Assembly (NCBI GenBank): GCA_014529385.2
Contig: CM043970.1
Coordinates: 46,364,779-46,428,778 of the forward strand
From: Adiantum capillus-veneris
Lineage: Eukaryota; Streptophyta; Polypodiopsida; Polypodiales; Pteridaceae
Length of the DNA stretch: 64,000 nt
Direction of reading: 5' to 3'
The notes beneath the pieces were generated by a model, which worked only from the letters and a program-made list of their open reading frames with translations, ran no database searches and was not told the origin of the DNA. A program made the position numbers and the translations under genes. Shown piece by piece: positions 1 through 12,062 of this stretch (position 1 is the first letter of the stretch; every line of letters begins with the position of its first letter).

Positions 1-1
1 T

Positions 2-1747
2 TACAATTCTATCCACGCTTGTCCTAATGACTGCATTCTTTTCAGAGGGGAATACATAGACATGGAGAAGTGTCCGAAATGTGATTCCGAAAGATATCGA
101 GTAGATCTCCACGGGACAAAAATTCCACAAAAGGTTTTGCGACATTTCCCTCTGCTTCCTCGCATCAAGCATTTATTCGAATGTAAGTCCATGGCCGCCC
201 TAGCATCATGGCATGAGGAGAATAAATCTTCGGATGGTGTGCTACGAATTCCTGCAGATTGCGTAGCGTGGAAACATATAGATGGAACATGGTCGGATTT
301 TGCCAGGGAAGCTCGAAATTTGCGCTTAGGCCTGGCTATGGATGGCGTAAATCCATTTGGTCAAAGATCAACATCTTACAGTGTATGGCCCGTTGTCATC
401 GTCAACTACAACATTCCCCCGTGGTTGACTACGAAGAAGGGGCACCTATGGCTAAGCTTGATTGTGCCAGGGCGATATAAAGTGGGGAATATGGATGTGT
501 ATCTTCGTCCACTATTGGAAGAGCTACAACAATTGTCCGGAGGGTAGCATGGCAGAAGGTTGGTTGGTATCAGAGTCCCTAGTGTACATTGGAGAGTGGC
601 TAGACGGATTTGATAAATCCCGGGACACGCTATGGCGAACCATAGATGATGAGCGCATATCTGGGATTGTCATGTGCAATCTCGGTGTTGAGAAGAAGAT
701 GACGGAAGATCTAGAGGCTAAAATCAACCGATTGTGCATGCTTCACAATCCAGTGATGCAAAAGTGGATTTCACAATATGAGGATGCAAAGCAAGAGCGA
801 CAAAGGGCACGAATCGAGTGGAGACGGGGAAGACGACCACCAATGCACTATCCAGCGGTTCTGGAGAGCCTACCAACCTTCATGAGCTTAAGATGGTTGC
901 ACAACCAATTGAAAAGCGCACAACAATGCGGTGACGAAGTGACTGAGGAAGAGTGGGAGTACTCTCGGGGTTGCGCGACCAAGGTAAGTTTGCAATGTAC
1001 GACTAGCAAGTGACTTTATTTATAAACGTTTGGACGGCCACTCATAATCTTTGTTCGTTGTAGTATAAGTCATACACAGCAACATGGTGTAAAGGTCGAC
1101 ATTTTAGGGTGGAACGAATCGACAAAAAGCGTTTTACTCAAGATTGTGGAATCATGGCAAAATTTGAACAGTCTAGTCGACGACGTTCCTCTGATACAGA
1201 TCCTGTGGTGGCGGAACTCACTTACTTCGGCACGTTGCAAGAGATTTTGAGGATCGATTACAGAGGATTTTTTGTCGACTTGTTCGACGTGCAATGGTTC
1301 AAGATAATCATGGAGGGTCGCAACGCTACTGTGCGTAGAGGAGAGTCTGGTTTTCTTGAGGTGGATTCTACTAAGAAATGGACTGACCTAAGAGACACTT
1401 TCGTACTACCCGAGCATTGTGAACAAGTAAGTATGTAAATAGTTAATATCCCCCTTTTACAAGTTATGTGCTTGAAAGCTCTCATGTAAGTTATGTGGCT
1501 CTGGCAGGTAATATTTCATCCTACAAAGTCTACATCAAACTGGTGGTACGTCATAGAGGTAGCCCCTCGTAGTGCAAGGACGTATGAAGGCTACCATGTG
1601 CCAATCACAACAGCATCAATGGAGGAGATCAGAGAAGATGCTCAATCAGAAGCCGCTGCGTGGTGCCAGACGAGCATCAAGATGCTACTACTCTATATGG
1701 GGTGCATGCAGAGGAGCTACAAAATGAAACAGAGGATATGTGTTTAA
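2..1747 (+). pseudogene. TNP2-like CACTA transposase, internally deleted and frameshifted
   Basis: Transposase of a CACTA element; it would cut the element ends in the nucleus. The frame is already open at base 2 and shows the family zinc motif (CPNDC, then CPKC near 71-85), then the Transposase_21 signature: DGVLRIPADCVAW, RNLRLGLAMDGVNPF, YSVWPVVIVNYNIPPW, LIVPG and DVYLRPLLEEL to about 535. The next residues, CPEGSMAEGWLV in another frame, belong to the end of DUF4218, so the rest of Transposase_21 and most of DUF4218 are missing and the frame shifts. Two short introns with good borders follow (984-1063 and 1427-1507). The exons between them give a DUF4216 domain (TQDCGI, then VIFHPTKSTSNWWYVIEVAPR after splicing), ending at the stop near 1747. 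No full-length protein is possible. Confidence 0.88.
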
Positions 1748-2087
1748 ACGGAGAGCTCTATATAGATATAGGAAGTTATGCTGAGTTATGCGAGGATGAG
1801 AGAGAGATCTCTTAAAGCCACAAATATTGTATTTGAACAATTTTGCTCCGTGTTGTAAAAGCTCTGGCTCTCTAAGTACCTTCCATGGTGTATAACGCTC
1901 TTTTCTACTCGCGCTCACATCTTTTGATTGAAAATTCTGAGTTTTCGACTTGCCTCTTCTATCACTCAATTCATTGCGTCATTGTATTTATATGCGTCAT
2001 TACGTCATTGTATTTAATGGTCTTTGCGTCATTGTCTACTCTATTCATTCAATATTAAGTTTAAATATTCGTGTGTTTAATGCAGGT

Positions 2088-3397
2088 ATGGATGATGAGG
2101 AGTTTCTTTCTTCTTTGTCACCACAGCAGAGACAGTGGTACGTGGAGCGTCATCGCTCTGGCGCATCATCGCGCGTTCCTACTCCATCCGCATCTCCCTC
2201 TCTTTCAGAGCATTCGGCGCGCTCCGAAGCTTCGGCGTCGACGAGACGAGCTTCACACTCGTCTAGACACCGACGCTCTAGTGGTGGCGGTGGCGGTTAT
2301 TGTGGGGATTCCGCCACCGATGCCTCCACACCGCCTCGTGTTCGACGAGGCTCTTTACCCTCCCCTTCTTTGCCCGCCCCCACACCAGCCACAGCATCGC
2401 CATCTATGCCAGGTTTTGCACGGCTGGCTGTTCCTAGAAGCTACACACCTCTACCTACTCCGCCAAGAGCCACCCCACTCGACACTCCTCGCTTCGGGGC
2501 CCAGACGCCGGTGGAGACACCTGACGTCCGTACCCCCATCGACACGCCGCTAGAGACCCCTGTCGGGACACCCAGGTTCACGCATCACCGGCCAGAGGGC
2601 TTGTCTTACTCCATCGACTTCAGCGGCGGCATCATCATGGATGATGACGGCAAGAAGGTGATCTCGCGCATGCGTGGTCTTTGCTCTCAGCTGTTTAGAC
2701 ACTACATACTAAACAAATGGAGTGAAGTACCAAGTGATTTAAAAAACAGAGTCATCAGCATACTTCATGATGAGTTTCCCGTTCCAACACGGGATCAGCG
2801 CTTCAATGAAGACCTGATGAAGATTCGAATGCGCGAATACTGCAAACACAAGCGTTCCGAAGTGCAAAAAGCAATCAAGAATGGGTGGAACAGGCCAGAT
2901 TGGCTGGCCAAAGAAGATTGGAAGAATGCGAAGAAAGCAGCGCGCGAGAATCCCGACAAGTGGAAGCAACAAAAGGATGCAGCCAGAGCGCGAGTAGAAG
3001 CAGAGAGCTCGCACCACTTGGGGAGCGGTGGATGGGCATCATTCGAGGCCGATTTTGTAAGTGTTTTCACATTGCTCTTTATGTTCGATAGTTTAGGGTT
3101 TATGAGTTTTTTAATTCTAACATAATGAAATCTTTGTATGTTTTGACAGTGGTCGATGACAGGACGTGATCCCACACCGTACGAGCGCGAGTACGCAAGC
3201 AGGAAGGGCTTAAATGCCCTGATGGACATTCTCAGTTCTCGCGGCGGCATGGTTAGTATTAGGGTTTACTCTTTTTTATTTTTTGTATTGTTTTATAAAT
3301 GTCGTTATATGTTTATACTTTCTGAAAGCTGTCTTATTGTCTTTTTTTGCAGAATCCGACAGATACGCCGCTTGGACGCGATGAGACGTCTGACTAG
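2088..3397 (+). CDS. CACTA second gene, Transposase_24 (Ptta/En/Spm) family, three exons
   Basis: Predicted 371-aa protein from exons 2088-3056, 3150-3251 and 3353-3397. Introns of 93 and 101 bp begin GTAAGT and GTTAGT and end GACAG and TGCAG; every junction keeps the frame and exon 2 is exactly 34 codons. The start ATG lies 2 nt after an acceptor-like TTTAATGCAG, which suggests a 5'-UTR intron. Residues 1-190 are a low-complexity Ser/Pro/Thr/Arg-rich tail with TP repeats. Residues ~200-357 match the Transposase_24 pattern (LNKWSEVPSDLKNRVISIL, RFNEDLMKIRMREYCKHKR, NRPDWL, SSHHLGSGGW, RDPTPYEREY). Known members are accessory transposon proteins. It is uninterrupted while the neighbouring TNP2 gene is broken, so it may still be expressed. 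Activity is unproven. Confidence 0.82.
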
Positions 3398-3715
3398 ACG
3401 ACGTCAGTTTAGCCGTAGCTAGATAGCATTAGTTTAGGGTTTCTCATAGCTTATGTATCATGAGACGGATTTTATACGTCTTTTTAAACCATGTATATTA
3501 TTACATTTGTCACCACAGTTCCTTTTGCCAATCAATTCTTTATGCCTATGATGTTGTACAATTGTCATTATTACATTTGCCAATCAATTCATTTTGCCTA
3601 TGATGTGTACAATTGTCAATTTTGCAAACAATGCGTCTTGTGGGTGACTATTTTGGGTCTATTATCTACCCTTGCACTTTTTTTTAAAAGTGAATCAAGT
3701 ACAATATGGTTGATG

Positions 3716-3744
3716 GGTGGCAGGGCATTCAATGCCCTGCCACC
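3716..3744. repeat. 29-bp near-perfect palindrome
   Basis: Two 14-bp arms (GGTGGCAGGGCATT and its exact complement) separated by one C at 3730. It sits about 20 bp before the subterminal motif array of the CACTA element and would form a strong hairpin or cruciform. Confidence 0.9.
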
Positions 3745-3762
3745 AAAAAAAAATTCTCTCGG

Positions 3763-3972
3763 GCGTCGCTATAACCGTCGCTATTTATGGCTCTGTAGCG
3801 TCGCTATGAGCGTCGCTATAGTCTTCAGTGTAACCGTCGCTATAACAGTCGCTATGAGCGTCTCTATATAGAGACGCTTGTAGCGACGCATATAGCGACG
3901 CTTATAGCGACGCTCGTAGCGACGGTTTTAGCGACGCCGGGGGTTATAAAAACCCAGTGTATTTCCGTCGCT
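3763..3972. repeat. CACTA subterminal motif array, forward then inverted
   Basis: About six GTCGCTA motifs on the plus strand (3765-3856) are followed by about five of the complement TAGCGAC (3890-3936), with one more forward copy at 3966-3972. The two blocks meet at the palindrome GTCTCTATATAGAGAC near 3860, so the array is one large imperfect palindrome. In CACTA elements subterminal repeats bind an element-encoded protein; that role is inferred here. Confidence 0.85.
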
Positions 3973-3990
3973 AACAGCGTCACAAGAGCA

Positions 3991-4007
3991 CACAACCTCT
4001 TGTAGTG
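3991..4007 (-). repeat. CACTA terminal inverted repeat, right end
   Basis: Reads CACTACAAGAGGTTGTG on the minus strand, beginning with the CACTA pentanucleotide at 4007. The same end, CCTCTTGTAGTG, recurs at 14722-14733. Confidence 0.85.
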
Positions 4008-4458
4008 ACTCACAAAAAATATTTTTTGGTTGAATCCAATCGAGGAGTACATTGTGAAAGTGACAGTGTATGTAGATGGAACCATTATCCGGATCCACTT
4101 TGTTGAGAATTCTTCTTCCGCAAGGGCTTGTAGCAACCTGCAATATAACCAAGGTTTAAAATTCAGGGAAGTTCCTGATGGGGGGAGGCCTGCCTCTTCC
4201 TCTCGTAAAGCTACACACTCTTCCTCAGTTAGAGGATGAACTAGGTGTTAAGAAGGGAGTGAAGGAGTTGGGGGTGATCAAAGAGTTAGCGCTTTTGAGA
4301 GTAGGGGAGTCATCCTCATCAATACAAGGTTTAAGAAGACTAGTGATGAGCTTAACACCTTTAAAGTTAGCATAAGTAGTTTAGTAAATGCTAGGTTCAT
4401 CAGCTTTTAACTCCTTCAAGATATCAAGCATTAGTCCACGGAAGATGTTGAAGGCAAT
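4008..4458. other. Intergenic, no feature recognised
   Basis: Unique-looking sequence between the CACTA end and the broken minus-strand gene. Short open frames occur on both strands but none has recognisable protein character. Confidence 0.5.
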
Positions 4459-5685
4459 CTATGCAATTACAATTTGCTTAGCTTGGCCACCTAACCAAGA
4501 GCAAATGAGGGAGAGATGAAAATCCACAGGTTTATTTGGGAAAAGTAAGTCCAAATGGTTGAGAATAAACCAAATGGTATGATCAAACCACATGATGTTG
4601 GATTCACAAGAGACTTTAGGGTCAAGAAATCTGCAAGCACATTTTACATAAGGACAAAAGACATTCCAGATGGACTCAGTGTAAAAATCAGGGTTACTCT
4701 TGGCGAATTCCATTTTTCCTTTGGTACGGATGTACAGATCTGTATTTGAGAGGCACTTGGAGTGGTCAATGAGATTGAGATTGAAGGGTGCTTTGATGAG
4801 CTCACCTTTGTTCAAGAATTGCCCTCCTTTAAGAATCTTGAGTCTGCAATCTTCCATAGTAGAGGTAGAGAGGTTGGCAAGGTAAACCCAGGTTTCACTC
4901 AAAATAGGTGCTAAGAAGGCTTTGTTGGGCAAGACCCAAAGCTGATGGTCAACCTCGAGGGATTCAATTTCAATTTGTCTCACTGGCAAGACGGGAAAAA
5001 CTTTAGTAATTTTAGGCACCATCTTCAGGAGGTTTGAGTCATTGAGGGAGCAAAGATTACTCTAAAATTCCTTAACTGCTTCAAGGGTTGCACTATCTTG
5101 ACAGAAGATTCCACCAGTTTGTGGAATAGAAGGAGTGGCCAGTGCACAGACAAAAGAGGGGTTAAGCCCACATAACTTCCTAAGAAGTTAGACAGATCCG
5201 CACCAGAGGAGGAGAACAGAGCAAGCTCTTGCTGATATTGTGAGGATAATAGAGGAAGCTGGGAAATGTATTGGGAAATTAAATTTACTCCTTCCATGGA
5301 GTCTTTATCCAAAGTAGCTAAAATCTTGACCCAATCGTTAAAAGACAGCATATGTAAGACAGATAATGTTTTGTCAGAGGTAAGAGCCGAATCATAAATT
5401 AGTTGCAAAGAATCCAAGCTACTAATACATCTGATAACAAGAGAAGTGGCCACTGAGAGGGGCTCCGAGGTTAGTTCCAATCCTTGTGAGAGAGTAAGAG
5501 TCTACAAAAACAGTGAGGTGAGGTTCACTTATACTTTCCATAGTAGATAATACAATCTTTGGCCTTCCTAGAGAGGAAGGTCTAGTTCTAACTGCCAAGG
5601 CATTCTTTGGTTTACGGTCCTTAAGGTAAAGCTTAATCTGTTTGAGAATCTTTGCATGATTCTCTGGGTTGTGATTAGTTCTCAT
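4459..5685 (-). pseudogene. Broken or spliced hypothetical gene
   Basis: Three minus-strand frames read in order: 5685-5422, 5480-5025 and 5022-4459 (about 87, 151 and 187 residues). Together they look protein-like, with a basic N-terminal part (ILKQIKLYLKDRKPKNA), a hydrophobic leucine-rich middle and a C-terminal part with aromatic and Cys residues (WNVFCPYVKCACRF). The joins need frame changes near 5480 and 5040; an acceptor-like GGAATTTTAG just before 5040 could mean an intron rather than a frameshift. I do not recognise the family. It lies downstream, on the same strand, of the three promoter-bearing repeat units at 6-14 kb. It could be a host gene, a pseudogene or an unfamiliar element ORF. 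Confidence 0.4.
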
Positions 5686-7813
5686 GCGAGCTGTCTTTCT
5701 ATAGGGTAATCAGTCCTGAAAATGGGACAGTGTAAACATAAATAAAGGTAGAAACAATAATTGTAATATTTTCGGGCCTGCAAACCTTCAACCGGCAAAG
5801 TCAAAGACTATAGTAGCCGTGAGCAGGGGACCTGAAAAAGAGTCTAAAAGGGACCACCTAACACCAGTCAACCGGTCAAGGGATTACAGACTGTGGGTCC
5901 CAACTTAGAACTCAATTTTGAAGATAATTTCCAAAACCAACATCCCGGTTTCTCTTGGAAAGAAAAACCTTATGTATAGGATGTGGGTGTAGCTGTTAAA
6001 TCTTAGATAATAAGACATAATTGAATTTTTACATTCAAAAGACAGCTGGCAATGGAACAAGGAATAGATATGTACACAAATAACTCAGTATTAGAATCAT
6101 TTAAGTACAATGTTTGTAGGAAAGAGATCCCCTTTTAGTATGCAAAAAGTAAAAAGAACTTCCCAAGTCATCAGCGAGTGTTCCATCCAAAGTAGGGTAG
6201 CTTGCCAAAGTAGAAAAACCTTCCAACATAAGATAGTGTCCTTACCTGCATCCATCCAAACAAGACAACAATTCAATTGTCCTTGGATGTGTTTTACAGG
6301 TATCAATGGACCATACCAGTTGTTATCCATGTCCATCTTACAAACTTTTTTAACCTTAACAAGCTTAGTGAAACATGTGTACAAAATGTTCTTCTTTTCC
6401 TTCTTACTTTTTAACAACCCATGTTACTAACAAAAAGTTTTATTCTGATTAGAAGGCCACCACCCCTTCTAATCCAAGTATCATCGTCCATTATCAAAAT
6501 ATCCTTCAAGATTGATGAAATCTTACCATGTCAAAAATTTCCTCTTTTTAAAGTTCAAAAAAGTATCAAGCTAGTTTATGTTTGTTTTAGGTTTAAACAA
6601 AGTTTAAGCACATCATAGTATATGGAGTTCAAAATATTTTTCAGAATGTATCTCTTTATCAAATAAAACTCTAGCCAGAATAGAGCAAGTATTGATTTTT
6701 ACATAAGAATATACTCGGCACCATAACATTCCTATGACAATCCAAGGGGCACATACCATATTGCCAAAAGCAAAGAACTGTCCCATAGTGTATACTTACC
6801 TTAAAAGGTAGAGGTTCTTTAGTAGAGGAAAAAAATCGTTACAAAGCAGCAGGTGCAATAGATTCATGGATTCATTTATTCATAGAATTTACCCCCGCCA
6901 AGCGAATGTGGCAGAAGTACACGATTTAACTCGTTAGTGAACTGGTATAGCAAACGTATGAAGCTAGGCCAACAACCCCCACACACATAGTGTGCAAGAA
7001 GTCAAATTGGCACATCTTGTATTCACATGGCCCAACCGATGGGTTATAGACAGTGAACCATTAGTCCATGTTTATCAAATCCACTATACTTGCTCATGCA
7101 ATTCCCTCATTTTTAAGCCAGTAATGTAATGAACCAGCATAGCAATGGTTAGTACCCGGGGAAAAAACACCCTATTCCAATTCGTAGACAGTAAGCGACT
7201 TTATGGTTTAAGCCAGCTAAGCAACATCAGTTTCCATTTAATTGTGGATGTAAGTGCCAATGTTTAACATCCTCCCTTAAAAAACCTTTTCACTGTTGAG
7301 TAAAAGAACAAAACAAATTTTTCAAGGAAAGAAAAATCCCTGCTGCGCACAATGAAAAAAAACCAGTAATCAACAGCCGAGAAACCCTTCAGCCGAGAAA
7401 CCCTTCCTAACTCAATTTTTCCTTTCCCAATAGATGCAAGTGACAAATCATACCGACAAATTTTAGCAACATATGCCATGCTGAGTAAACCAATTATTCC
7501 TGAGTAATATATACACAATCTTCGCATAGTGCAAAGAAACAACAGTCATTGATAGATGTAAAACCCAATCAAGAACCCAAGCAGTAAACTCTTGAGATAA
7601 AACAACCGCCACAAAGCTATTGACAAGCATTAAACCAACTGTGTCAAAAAATAGCAGAATAATGCTTATGTATAAAATTCCAACATAACCACGAGCGAGG
7701 CAAAGCTAGGGTAGAAAAGAACATGAGACACCTGAGTGGTGAGCTCCACAGCTCGTTTTGTGAAGCAGGCAGTAAGTCTTCTCAGACAAACACAACAGAA
7801 CAATACATGCTAA

Positions 7814-7850
7814 GTGAGGGGCAGAGGTGTGCCCTCACCTATTTAAATAA
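7814..7850 (-). promoter_or_regulatory. TATA-like box with adjacent inverted repeat, unit 1
   Basis: On the minus strand a TATTTAAATA box (7841-7850) is followed directly by GTGAGGG, an 11-nt loop and CCCTCAC (7838-7814). Unit 3 has the same arrangement. It could be a core promoter with a palindromic site between TATA and start. Expression is not shown. Confidence 0.5.
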
Positions 7851-8244
7851 AGGGTGGACTGCCAGTCCTTTGAGCGGGAGTAATGAGTGAGCCGAGCCGC
7901 CTTCCTTTGTGAGTGTGTGGTAGCATCAAATGGCACGCAGATACCCATGAATGGGGAGATCCATAGCCAGGGAGGAGAGGCCACCTTTCACAGTGTAATG
8001 AGGATAGAGAACTTAATCACGCTCAACACGCCAGAGGAAACATATTTTTACATCTTAGTTTATTACTCAAGGGGGGTCCCATGGTCTTTATACGGTAATG
8101 GCATAATTTGAGCAGTATTACTAAAGTGACCCAGCGAAAACTGGGCTAGATCAAAGTGGGGGAGAGGGGGGCGGGGGGGAACAAAAAGGGGGGTTGGGTG
8201 AGGGTAGTTTGTATTTGATTATAACTAGAATACCTACAGTACCA

Positions 8245-8354
<110 letters not shown>

Positions 8355-10506
8355 CAGTTCTAAATCTATATATATACACAAATGAACACTATCTGTTCAC
8401 AGAACAACAATTCTAGAATAATACAATGGATTTGACAACAATTTATTTGCAGTTATTTCTACAAGGTAATAAGAGATAAAAGAATATAGCACGGGAAACC
8501 ACACACCCAAAGTCTGGGACATTTTTCATCACGTTAAGAGATCCTCCATATGTTAAGAACAGAATGTTTTAATCAAGGAAGGTAGCCCTCACCTGCACCC
8601 ATAGCCACAAGAAAACAATTCGTTAGCACGTGACTGTACACAGGTGATGCTGGGCATCCCAGTTGTTATCCATGTCACCATTAAAAAAACATACTTCTTA
8701 ACTTGTATTTTGTTCTTTTAGATAAAAAAGTTTCTTGGCATTTCTGCCAATCTGATATTGAAAGTGACAAACCCCATAGAGCCGCCATAAATCTGGTTTA
8801 TTTCTTGATTATCTTGTTTTTTATAAAAAACTTTCTTTACCAATCCTTAAGATTTTAGGAGTTAAGGAGATTATCAAAATTAAACAGAACTTCTTCCCTA
8901 AACAGATTGGAGAGAATTACACTCTATAGATTTATGCACAAGCAATCTTAATCCAGACCTAAGTTTATTAAGGACCACCACTTCCTTGCATATAAAAAAC
9001 TTTTTGAAACTGATCCTATTTTTGGAACCAATTTTATAACCAAGCTGAGATATCCCCAAAAAAAACTAAGTATTTATCAATTTACAAACCTGAGACACCC
9101 CCTTCTTAGATAAATTCACTACCTTTATCAAGAAATAACCTTGTTATTACGTCATGTCCAACATACTGCTGCCCCAAGTCAGCTATAAACTGTATACCAA
9201 AATACCCTAGACGACTCACTCCCTTAGAGCCAATTCAGACACCGTCCGAGAAAGAAATAACGTAAAAGTCTCCAGCCAGGATCAGCTAAGGGGAAAATTT
9301 ACGACATACTCATCGTATCAAGCACCTTTTAAACCAACCCACTAGAAGCATTTTGTAGTATATACAGCAAGATGTTAGAAAAAGACCAGTTATTATATAC
9401 TTGAGAGAAAATAAAAGGTGAGCAGACAATGGCAAGCAAATTTTATTGAATAATCGAGGGTCCACAAACTGTGGCCAGTAGAAATCAGTCCATATGCTGA
9501 CTTGGTGAGCAACAACCGGAAACTTTCACTAATATTCCCAGCTTGTGATGTACCATGGTAAAAAAGACCGAGTAAATTTGAAACCAGCTATCTACCACAA
9601 TCGGGTATATGATGCCCCTCATTTCCTACAAAATATCTGAAGCTAGGGCTTTACACCCGAAGCCAGTATTCAGTAATTCCAGAATAACTTTTAGTCGATT
9701 CAGTAAAATAGACGTCTGTTCTAAAAAAATCAGTCCAAGATCTGTTACATTACCTAGAGTACTACAATTCATTTGTATTACAACTTACCAAGGTAACCGA
9801 ACCATCCAACTCACTGTTTTGAGTTATTTTAAAGTTTATTTTTCTATGAAATTCCAGCTTTTATTCAGAGCCCTGAAGTATCCACTTCATAAGTGCTTAC
9901 CTTCTTTTGAGAAGTAAAAAAAACCAACATCATAGAAATACCAATTTCCATTTAGACACCCATGCCATCCAGTAATCAATACAGTCATTCATTAACACAT
10001 ACTCGAAACCTGGCAGTTTTTTTACCAATAGATATAATCTCAGCTAAAAAACCGTTTACAGAACCCAGACTTTATTCGCCACACCGCTTATTCCACGAAA
10101 AAGTAGCATCATTAGAGAATCACTACTTCACATCTGTCATAAAGTAAACCTATAGTAAAATACCTAGTGATTCTTTAGCAATATGAGCTACATACCATAA
10201 ACAAGAAAGAAACTGATTTTCAGAACCTGGTTCTTTTTTTTTTTAAAGAACAGATTGAGAAATGTTTTATTTCCAACCCTATTTTCCAAAGAAATAAGCT
10301 ACAGCCACATATTCCGGCTCATACAGTCTTTCAACAGACTCAAGAACAAAACAATTTCTGTTAACCTGTAGATTAGGAGACGAAGAAGCCTCCACAATCG
10401 TCTTCTCAGACTTTTTGGGCATGTTGAGCCCACAGCAGTCAGTAGATAATAACTCACACAGTTTAGTACTCACACACACAAAGGTGATAATAGAGCACGC
10501 AGCTAA

Positions 10507-10540
10507 GTGAGTATGATTACTCACCTTATGAGTCTTTTAT
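10507..10540 (-). promoter_or_regulatory. TATA box with inverted repeat, unit 2
   Basis: On the minus strand TATAAAAG (10540-10533) is followed after 8 nt by GTGAGT, a 6-nt loop and ACTCAC (10524-10507), then the TTAGC shared with units 1 and 3. Compared with the other units the sixth base pair changed from G-C to T-A on both arms, so pairing is kept. Confidence 0.5.
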
Positions 10541-11106
10541 ACCAGTTGATGCCCATCTGCAGAAGACGCGACACCTGAGTTGGACATGTTTCCCACAATC
10601 GAGGTCGCCAACAAGGGCATATACTTAGGGATCCCCCCCAGCCCAAGATCCGGAGGTTTAGAGGCAAGACGCGCCACATCCGCTACTATATTCGGCACGA
10701 GACCCATACCCCAGTACACAGGTGGTGGCGTGCAGCAGAGGCAAGAAAACTTAATGCAGAGACTACTAAACCCACTACAGAGAATTTTTAGTACAATGAG
10801 AAGATAGTATTAATAAAGTTAAAGGCAAAGACTGGTCATACTATCCACCACAACACCAAGGCAATAGATAACCATCTATTCCCATAGTCGATACCCAGTC
10901 CGTAGATTTGTTACGAGTTTATTGTATCAAGCCTTGGATGATCATACACAGCAGGTTTTACACCTACTACCCTAACCCTACAGTAAGCTTATGTGATTTA
11001 GCTATCCACTAGGGTAAAATATGTGCCGATCTAAAAGGTGAGAGTTTCATCAATTTCGGGTAATCCTTTTTATTTCCAATTAGGTGTAGGAGTCAAAAAG
11101 TGGGTC

Positions 11107-11138
11107 TATAAAAGATGGGTGATTTTTTTATATAAAAA
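11107..11138 (+). promoter_or_regulatory. Two TATA boxes upstream of the 154-aa ORF
   Basis: TATAAAAG (11107-11114) and TATAAAAA (11131-11138) lie 104 and 80 bp upstream of the ATG at 11211, a plausible distance for a plant core promoter with a short leader. The assignment rests only on position and sequence. Confidence 0.35.
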
Positions 11139-11210
11139 CCGAGTCCAGAGTAACTTTTTCGGAGTTAGCATTCTTCAGCTACTTTGCTTACCGGGTGTAT
11201 CTAACAAATT

Positions 11211-11675
11211 ATGGCATACAATCGCGACCAGGTTTTTTCCATAGCAACTGCACATCTTTATTTGTCAAGTGAATCTACTTGGAGAGCAACGTTACTCCGT
11301 TATGAACTTCATCTATTTCCGCAGTTAGGAACCTCTATTTCCCAAACTAAGTGGTGGACATATCAGGACCGAGTGACACGTGTGACACTTTGGAGTCGTG
11401 AGCATTTCAAAAACAATATCCGATTGGCGATGGTTACTGAGGATCTGGACCTAGGGCCAAAGTATTATTACATAGAACATTCAATAAAGCAAGGTTTTTC
11501 GGATCGATTATACCTGCTAGCCCAGTTCCTACCTCCTCATAAGATTTTCTTGTATCGTAGTTATGGCCATCCACTAAGAGGATATTTTAACAGTACTCCC
11601 CGCACTCGGGAGTATGGGGTAGCCTTGGCGACTCATATCCTACCTTTAGCTGAGCGTCCAAACACCTACTTTTAA
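11211..11675 (+). CDS. Hypothetical protein, 154 aa
   Basis: Uninterrupted frame from ATG 11211 to TAA 11675. The composition is protein-like and balanced, rich in aromatic residues (paired Trp in the middle; YYYIEHSIKQGFSDRLYLLA; IFLYRSYGHPLRGYF). No signal peptide, membrane segment, coiled coil or family motif is visible and I do not recognise it. TATA-like boxes precede it. It lies in the part of tandem unit 2 that has no counterpart in units 1 and 3. It could be an orphan gene, a captured gene fragment or a chance ORF; its length in otherwise AT-rich, stop-filled sequence argues mildly against chance. Confidence 0.4.
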   Translation: MAYNRDQVFSIATAHLYLSSESTWRATLLRYELHLFPQLGTSISQTKWWTYQDRVTRVTLWSREHFKNNIRLAMVTEDLDLGPKYYYIEHSIKQGFSDRLYLLAQFLPPHKIFLYRSYGHPLRGYFNSTPRTREYGVALATHILPLAERPNTYF

Positions 11676-11783
11676 TGTGACAGCTGTTTGTGTGATCATG
11701 TAATGGGCGGCATAATAGAGATGTAGATAAAGGGCTCCTGAAATAATTATCAGCTAAGCTTTTCTGTCCAGCGAAAGAACCCG

Positions 11784-12049
<266 letters not shown>

Positions 12050-12062
12050 GGGAAGGGAACAT

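Larger units (their letters stand above)
1..4007 (+). mobile_element. CACTA (En/Spm) DNA transposon, right-hand part
   Basis: The right ~4 kb of a CACTA element; the left end lies outside the window. On the plus strand it contains a TNP2-like transposase gene (decayed), a second transposon gene of the Transposase_24 (Ptta/En/Spm) type, an array of GTCGCTA/TAGCGAC subterminal motifs, and a terminus ending CCTCTTGTAGTG at 4007, which is the complement of the CACTA terminal repeat CACTACAAGAGG. Gene order, direction and subterminal array all fit one element. The 3 bp after the end (ACT, 4008-4010) would be one copy of the target duplication; its partner is not visible. Confidence 0.9.

Noticed and set aside
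9609-9917. 102-codon plus-strand frame in tandem unit 2
   Set aside because: Composition follows the local AT-rich sequence, no counterpart in units 1 and 3, no motif.
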